Shown here: in pieces, positions 1 to 3,395 of the stretch
How positions within the stretch are numbered: position 1 is the first letter of the stretch
How the letters are laid out: each line of letters begins with the position of its first letter
Assembly: GCA_947452665.1 (NCBI GenBank)
Contig: CANGEH010000164.1
Location: forward strand, 1 to 5,598
Origin: Caulobacteraceae bacterium
Lineage (GTDB): Bacteria > Pseudomonadota > Alphaproteobacteria > Caulobacterales > Caulobacteraceae
Reading direction: 5' to 3'
Length of the DNA stretch: 5,598 bases
Position numbers and translations under genes: made by a program
Notes under the pieces: model-generated
The model's database searches: none
What the model was told of the DNA's origin: nothing
The model's input: only the letters and a program-made list of their open reading frames with translations

Positions 1-70
1 AGCTTATGACCGGACACCCCTGAGTGACGGGGACCGAATCGAGATCGTACATTTTATTGGAGGCGGCTGA
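1..70 (+). CDS. thiS: ThiS sulfur carrier protein, C-terminal fragment (5' end off window)
   Basis: ThiS is a small ubiquitin-fold protein whose C-terminal Gly-Gly is adenylated (by ThiF) and converted to a thiocarboxylate, which supplies sulfur for the thiazole ring of thiamine in the cytoplasm. Reading from base 2, 22 codons are visible before the TGA at 68-70. They end in GDRIEIVHFIGGG, which matches the very conserved ThiS tail: the last beta strand followed by Gly-Gly(-Gly). ThiS is usually about 65 residues, so roughly two thirds lies to the left of the window. The stop is one base before the thiG ATG, the usual thiS-thiG operon arrangement. The fragment is short, but the motif plus the thiG neighbour make the assignment strong. 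Confidence 0.92.
   Translation, partial: AYDRTPLSDGDRIEIVHFIGGG
59..63 (+). promoter_or_regulatory. Ribosome binding site of thiG
   Basis: GGAGG lies 8 bases upstream of the ATG at 72 and decides the thiG start. It sits inside the codons for the terminal glycines of thiS, so the same bases encode the ThiS tail and recruit ribosomes for thiG. Confidence 0.8.
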
Positions 71-71
71 G

Positions 72-848
72 ATGAGCGGCGCGGACACTTGGACTGTAGC
101 GGGCAAGACCTTTCACTCGCGCCTGATTGTCGGCACCGGCAAATATAAGGATTATGCGGTCAATGCGGCTGCGGCCGAGGCGGCTGGCGCTGAGATTGTC
201 ACGGTCGCGGTGCGCCGGGTAAACCTGTCCGACCCCAGCCAGCCCATGCTGGTGGATTATGTCAAACCTGACCGATTTACCTATCTGCCCAATACGGCCG
301 GCTGCTTTACCGGCGAGGACGCCGTGCGCACATTGCGTCTGGCGCGTGAGGCAGGCGGCTGGAGCCTGGTCAAGCTTGAGGTCTTGAGCGATCCCAAGAC
401 GCTTTATCCCGATATGGAAGAGACCCTGCGCGCGCTCAAACTGCTGGTGGCAGAGGGCTTTGATGTCATGGTCTATTGCAGCGATGACCCGGTCTATGCC
501 CGCAAGCTGGAAGCGGCGGGCGCGGCGGCCATCATGCCGCTGGGTGCGCCAATAGGCTCAGGTCTCGGGATTCAGAACCGCGTCAATATTCGCCTGATCG
601 TCGAACAGGCCAAGGTGCCGGTTCTGGTCGATGCGGGCGTTGGCACGGCGTCTGATGCGGCGATTGCCATGGAGCTCGGCTGCGACGGCGTCTTGATGAA
701 CACCGCCATTGCCGAGGCCCGCGACCCCATCCTAATGGCCAGCGCCATGAAACACGCCGTGATTGCGGGCCGCGAAGCCTATCTGGCCGGCCGCATGCCC
801 AAACGCATGTATGCGGACCCGTCCTCGCCCTTGGCGGGGTTGATTTAG
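72..848 (+). CDS. thiG: Thiazole synthase ThiG
   Basis: ThiG is a cytoplasmic (beta/alpha)8-barrel enzyme. It condenses 1-deoxy-D-xylulose 5-phosphate, ThiS thiocarboxylate and dehydroglycine into the thiazole phosphate part of thiamine. The 258-residue product has the normal family length. The Schiff-base lysine is Lys101 in SLVKLEVL (codon 372-374). Other family blocks are AVRRVNL (46-52), LPNTAGCFTGEDAVR (72-86), MPLGAPIGSGLGI (155-167), and the phosphate-binding stretch VDAGVGTASDAA (186-197) followed by GVLMNTAIA (206-214). The start is set at ATG 72 because it has a GGAGG site 8 bases upstream and gives the expected N-terminus. An in-frame GTG at 24 would lie inside thiS and add 16 unrelated residues. 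Its translation is likely coupled to thiS. No thiE follows; the next gene is convergent, so thiG ends the visible operon. Confidence 0.97.
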   Translation: MSGADTWTVAGKTFHSRLIVGTGKYKDYAVNAAAAEAAGAEIVTVAVRRVNLSDPSQPMLVDYVKPDRFTYLPNTAGCFTGEDAVRTLRLAREAGGWSLVKLEVLSDPKTLYPDMEETLRALKLLVAEGFDVMVYCSDDPVYARKLEAAGAAAIMPLGAPIGSGLGIQNRVNIRLIVEQAKVPVLVDAGVGTASDAAIAMELGCDGVLMNTAIAEARDPILMASAMKHAVIAGREAYLAGRMPKRMYADPSSPLAGLI

Positions 849-886
849 GGGGTAGGTTAGCTCCCTTCCCTTAGCTATCGCCGGTA

Positions 887-905
887 CTTCCCCCAAGGGG
901 GGAAG
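887..905. terminator. G/C-rich hairpin after thiG (possible terminator)
   Basis: CTTCCCCC (887-894) pairs perfectly with GGGGGAAG (898-905) around a 3-base loop, 39 bases past the thiG stop. No T-run follows on either strand, so it is not a classical intrinsic terminator. Its place between convergent genes still suits transcript-end formation or 3'-end protection. Confidence 0.4.
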
Positions 906-920
906 ATTGACGCTGTTCTA

Positions 921-966
921 AATCCTCCCCGCTTGGGGGAGGGGAACCGCGAAGCGGTGGAGGGGA
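921..966. repeat. Intergenic double-hairpin element, repeat-like
   Basis: Two stems stand side by side. CCTCCCC (924-930) pairs with GGGGAGG (936-942), and ACCGC (946-950) pairs with GCGGT (954-958) around GAA. A further GGAGGGG (959-965) follows. This C/G tract plus 'accgcgaagcggtgg' layout resembles short palindromic elements dispersed between genes in Caulobacterales and Sphingomonadales; that likeness is from memory, and no second copy of the double-hairpin unit is in this window. It may also help end transcription of the convergent thiG and thioredoxin-fold genes. Confidence 0.45.
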
Positions 967-989
967 CTTGCCAGGCTAAATGCCGTTCA

Positions 990-1007
990 GCCTAACCCGC
1001 CTTAGGC
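990..1007 (-). other. Hairpin overlapping the stop of the DsbA-family gene
   Basis: GCCTAA (990-995) pairs with TTAGGC (1002-1007) around a 6-base loop and includes the TAG stop at 992-994. A competing pairing exists between AGGCT (973-977) and AGCCT (989-993). Either could be part of a 3' end structure for the minus-strand transcript. No T-run supports an intrinsic terminator. Confidence 0.3.
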
Positions 1008-1750
1008 CCGCCCTTGTTGGCATTACGCCGGGCGTCTTCGATGGCGGCTTTAAGGGCCTCGATATCGGCGCCGGCTATCATGGTTTCGCCGATAATGAAG
1101 GCGGGCGTGCCCTGGACGCCTATGGCATTGCCAAGGGTGTGGGTGGCGGTGAGGTGGTCGGTGACGGCATCGGCCTCGCCGCTGGCCTTGATGGCGCCGG
1201 GGTTTAGGCCATTGGCGGCCAAGACCGCATTAATCGCGTCATCATCCAGGGTCTTTTGCGCCATTAAGGCTGTGTGCACAGCGACATACTTGCCTTGCGC
1301 ACCGGCGGCCAAGGCGGCGCGGGCGGCGCGCAAGGACACGCCAAGGCGGCCATCACGGTCGGGCAGGATCGGGAATTCTTTAAGAACCAGACGCACATCG
1401 CGGTTTTGCGCCAGCAATTGCTCGATCTCGGGCTGGGCCGCCTTGCAATAGCCGCAGCGATAATCAAAAAACTCGACCACGGTGATCGCGCCTTTGGGGT
1501 TTCCAGCCACGAAATCGCGTGGATCGGCGATCAGGGCGGCGCGGTTTTCGCCAATCTTGCTGCGGGTTAGGCTGGCTGCTTCGGCCACCTGTTTTTGTTG
1601 CAGATGGGTGAGGGCCTCTTCGATCACTTCGGGATGATTGATCAGATAGACCCGCACCCGTTCGCCAAACGCCTTGTCATTCTGCACCAGATTACAGCCG
1701 GAAAGGCATAGGGCAGCCGCAAGAACGGCTAGGGTCTTTAACAGGCGCAT
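992..1750 (-). CDS. DsbA-family thiol-disulfide oxidoreductase, predicted lipoprotein (ScsC/Com1-like)
   Basis: This 252-residue envelope thioredoxin-fold protein should catalyse disulfide formation, reduction or isomerisation in secreted proteins. Residues 1-18 form a lipoprotein signal peptide with lipobox LSGC and acylated Cys19. The +2 residue is Asn, not Asp, so outer-membrane sorting is plausible. Residues about 27-75 form a charged helical segment (FGERVRVYLINHPEVIEEAL) like the N-terminal domain of ScsC-type DsbA relatives, which in some members drives oligomerisation. The active site is Cys99-Gly-Tyr-Cys102 (1445-1456), following FFDYR. A DsbA-type helical insertion follows, and the cis-proline loop is GTP with Pro216. 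CGYC and the Thr-cisPro pair are the same residues as in the isomerase DsbC, while the overall architecture is DsbA/Com1-like. ATG 1750 has AAGGAAA 10 bases upstream and starts three bases after the protease stop, so the two genes are co-transcribed and probably translationally coupled. Family assignment is firm; substrate and redox direction are unknown. Confidence 0.93.
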   Translation of the reverse strand: MRLLKTLAVLAAALCLSGCNLVQNDKAFGERVRVYLINHPEVIEEALTHLQQKQVAEAASLTRSKIGENRAALIADPRDFVAGNPKGAITVVEFFDYRCGYCKAAQPEIEQLLAQNRDVRLVLKEFPILPDRDGRLGVSLRAARAALAAGAQGKYVAVHTALMAQKTLDDDAINAVLAANGLNPGAIKASGEADAVTDHLTATHTLGNAIGVQGTPAFIIGETMIAGADIEALKAAIEDARRNANKGGPKAG

Positions 1751-1753
1751 GGA

Positions 1754-3268
1754 TCAGGACTTTCCTTGGATCGGGAGAAGAATAGGGGCGTTGGCTATCG
1801 GCGGGGTTTGCGGGGCCGTGGCGGCGGGGGCCGGGCTTGGCTCAGGCGCTGGGGCCTGGGTTTCGGTTGGATCCTGGTGCGCGTTTGGTCGCTTGTGGCG
1901 CGGCGCTGTACTGCCTTCCTTGGCCAGATCCTTTAGGTCTTGATCGGTTGGCTCTGAGGTCAGGACAATGTCGGTGGCGCGGCGCCATTCGGGGCTGCCC
2001 TTGGTTAGAGCCTCACGCGCACGCATCGCAAAGACCCGCGCCTCGATCGGTGAGCCTACGGAGAAAAACTGTTCTGCTGCGGCAAGGCGCGCCATGCCCG
2101 GCTGGCCCTTACGGTCATAGGCCTCAGACAGCATGCGCCAGCCGAACGGATTATCATCCTCGATCGCCATGGCCCGGTTGATCTGGTCAATGGCTTCATC
2201 CGTGCGCTTGGCATCGTCTTGGGCCAATAGGGTTTGCCCGAGCGCCAGATGGAACAGGGCAGCCTGGGGCATCAGTTCAATACAGCGCCGATAGGCGGGT
2301 TCAGCCTCCTTGGCCCGAGCCGATTCAAACAGGGTCTGGCCACGCAGTTCCCATAAATACGGATTGTCGGGTTGGTCCTTCAGCAAGGCATCAATGGCCT
2401 TGAGTGCCTTTTCGGTTTCCAGTGACCGGTAATAGGCAATGGCGCGGGCATAGCGTGCTGGATAGCTGGTATCGGTTTCCTTGAATTCGATAAAGGTCTG
2501 TTGCGGCGGGTTCATAAAGGCCTTGAGCTTGGCAATCATGATCATGTGCCGATCCTGAAGCGCGGCACTATCGGTCTTGTCGTAATTGGGCAGGGCCTCG
2601 ACCCGCACGCGCAGGGCATCAATCCGGTCTGAAGACAGGGGGTGGCTGCGGAAAAACGGATAGCGTTTGGCGTCGGAAAACACTTCCTGGTACCGGAAAT
2701 TGTCGAAAAATCGCACCAGGCCCCGGCCGGACTGGTCGCTGTGATCCAGATAGGTGGCGGCAGCCTGATCGGCGGCAGATTCCTGCACCCGGCTATAACC
2801 GAGCACTGACAGGGTCGCGAAATAGCCGGAATTGCCAACCAAAACGGCCGCTGCGTCCGGAGCCCCGGCAATGGCTGCCAAGACACCAAGGCCCATGGTC
2901 AGGATAAAGGTGCCCGTCGCAGCCCGGCTGGCATCGCCTGAACGCGCCAGGTGCCCGCCCGCAATGTGGCCCGTCTCGTGCGCAATCACCCCGATCAGCT
3001 CATTGGGTGTCTTGGTCTCTGTGATTAGGCCCGTATTGAGAAACAGGTTCTGGCCGCCGGCGACAAAGGCATTGATCTCCTTGTCACCGATCAGGTGAAT
3101 GGTCACATTCTTGGGCGTCAGTCCGGCGGCGGTAAAAACGGGGTCGGAATAGGTCCGCAAGGTCTCCTCGATCTCGGTGTCACGGATCAAGGCTAGGGAC
3201 TGGGCCTGGGCGGTCGTGTGACCAAAAATCAGACCGATTGCGGCCAGGGCGGCCATGCCTCGGCGCAT
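1754..3268 (-). CDS. Secreted M48-family zinc metalloprotease with TPR domain (BepA/YfgC-like)
   Basis: A periplasmic protease/chaperone related to E. coli BepA, which promotes assembly of the LPS transporter LptD and degrades stalled outer-membrane proteins. From ATG 3268 the product has 504 residues (BepA: 487). Residues 1-22 are a Sec signal peptide ending AQA before QSLALIRD. The zinc site is HETGH at 97-101 (2966-2980), with the third ligand Glu163 in ESAAD. The block RSHPLSSDRIDAL (207-219) matches the conserved His-Pro segment of this family; its histidine may be the counterpart of the BepA regulatory histidine. A hydrophobic stretch lies at about 118-148. Four to five TPR-like helical pairs span about 270-435. 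A Pro/Ala-rich tail fills about 455-504. The start is chosen because it gives a clean signal peptide and has AAGGCGG 10 bases upstream; a TTG at 3322 would put 18 polar residues before the signal. It forms an operon with the downstream thioredoxin-fold lipoprotein. Confidence 0.95.
   Translation of the reverse strand: MRRGMAALAAIGLIFGHTTAQAQSLALIRDTEIEETLRTYSDPVFTAAGLTPKNVTIHLIGDKEINAFVAGGQNLFLNTGLITETKTPNELIGVIAHETGHIAGGHLARSGDASRAATGTFILTMGLGVLAAIAGAPDAAAVLVGNSGYFATLSVLGYSRVQESAADQAAATYLDHSDQSGRGLVRFFDNFRYQEVFSDAKRYPFFRSHPLSSDRIDALRVRVEALPNYDKTDSAALQDRHMIMIAKLKAFMNPPQQTFIEFKETDTSYPARYARAIAYYRSLETEKALKAIDALLKDQPDNPYLWELRGQTLFESARAKEAEPAYRRCIELMPQAALFHLALGQTLLAQDDAKRTDEAIDQINRAMAIEDDNPFGWRMLSEAYDRKGQPGMARLAAAEQFFSVGSPIEARVFAMRAREALTKGSPEWRRATDIVLTSEPTDQDLKDLAKEGSTAPRHKRPNAHQDPTETQAPAPEPSPAPAATAPQTPPIANAPILLPIQGKS
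1761..1767 (-). promoter_or_regulatory. Ribosome binding site of the DsbA-family gene
   Basis: On the minus strand AAGGAAA lies 10 bases upstream of the ATG at 1750, inside the last codons of the protease gene (stop at 1754-1756). It supports the chosen start and translational coupling. Confidence 0.6.
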
Positions 3269-3278
3269 ACGGTTTTTA

Positions 3279-3285
3279 CCGCCTT
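3279..3285 (-). promoter_or_regulatory. Ribosome binding site of the M48 protease gene
   Basis: On the minus strand AAGGCGG lies 10 bases upstream of ATG 3268 and supports that start over the TTG at 3322. Part of it can pair in a small hairpin, CGGU-AAAA-ACCG (3270-3281), which abuts the start codon and could dampen initiation. Confidence 0.5.
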
Positions 3286-3340
3286 GGCCGAGGTCAGATT
3301 GAACACGCGCGAGAGGGGCCAAACGATCACTCCGAACAGG

Positions 3341-3366
3341 CCCCCGCGCGGTTTAAGGCGCGGGGG
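3341..3366 (-). terminator. Strong hairpin between rne and the M48 protease gene
   Basis: CCCCCGCGC (3341-3349) pairs perfectly over 9 bp with GCGCGGGGG (3358-3366), leaving an 8-base loop. It starts 30 bases after the rne stop in the direction of transcription. The stem is strong, but no T-run follows on the minus strand, so termination may be partial or Rho-assisted. It could instead protect the rne 3' end. An alternative weaker pairing, GGGG (3363-3366) with CCCC (3373-3376), overlaps it. The surrounding 127-bp gap (3269-3395) shows no convincing -35/-10 promoter to my eye, so whether the protease is read through from rne is open. Confidence 0.5.
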
Positions 3367-3395
3367 ATAATACCCCTTGGGGACAGGATAGGGGT

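Noticed and set aside
24..71. GTG at 24 as an upstream start for thiG
   Set aside because: It lies inside the thiS tail, adds 16 residues not found in ThiG, and the ATG at 72 has an ideal GGAGG site.
980..1207. Plus-strand glycine-rich 75-codon frame downstream of thiG
   Set aside because: It overlaps the DsbA-family gene antisense. The Gly/Val-rich reading is a shadow of Ala/Thr/Pro codons on the other strand, and no ribosome site is seen.
1800..1870. Short G/C-rich near-repeats in this stretch as a repeat element
   Set aside because: They encode the Pro/Ala-rich tail of the protease; the repetition follows from codon use for that composition.
3269..3322. TTG at 3322 as the M48 protease start
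   Set aside because: It would put 18 polar residues before the signal peptide. The ATG at 3268 gives a standard signal sequence and has an upstream AAGGCGG.
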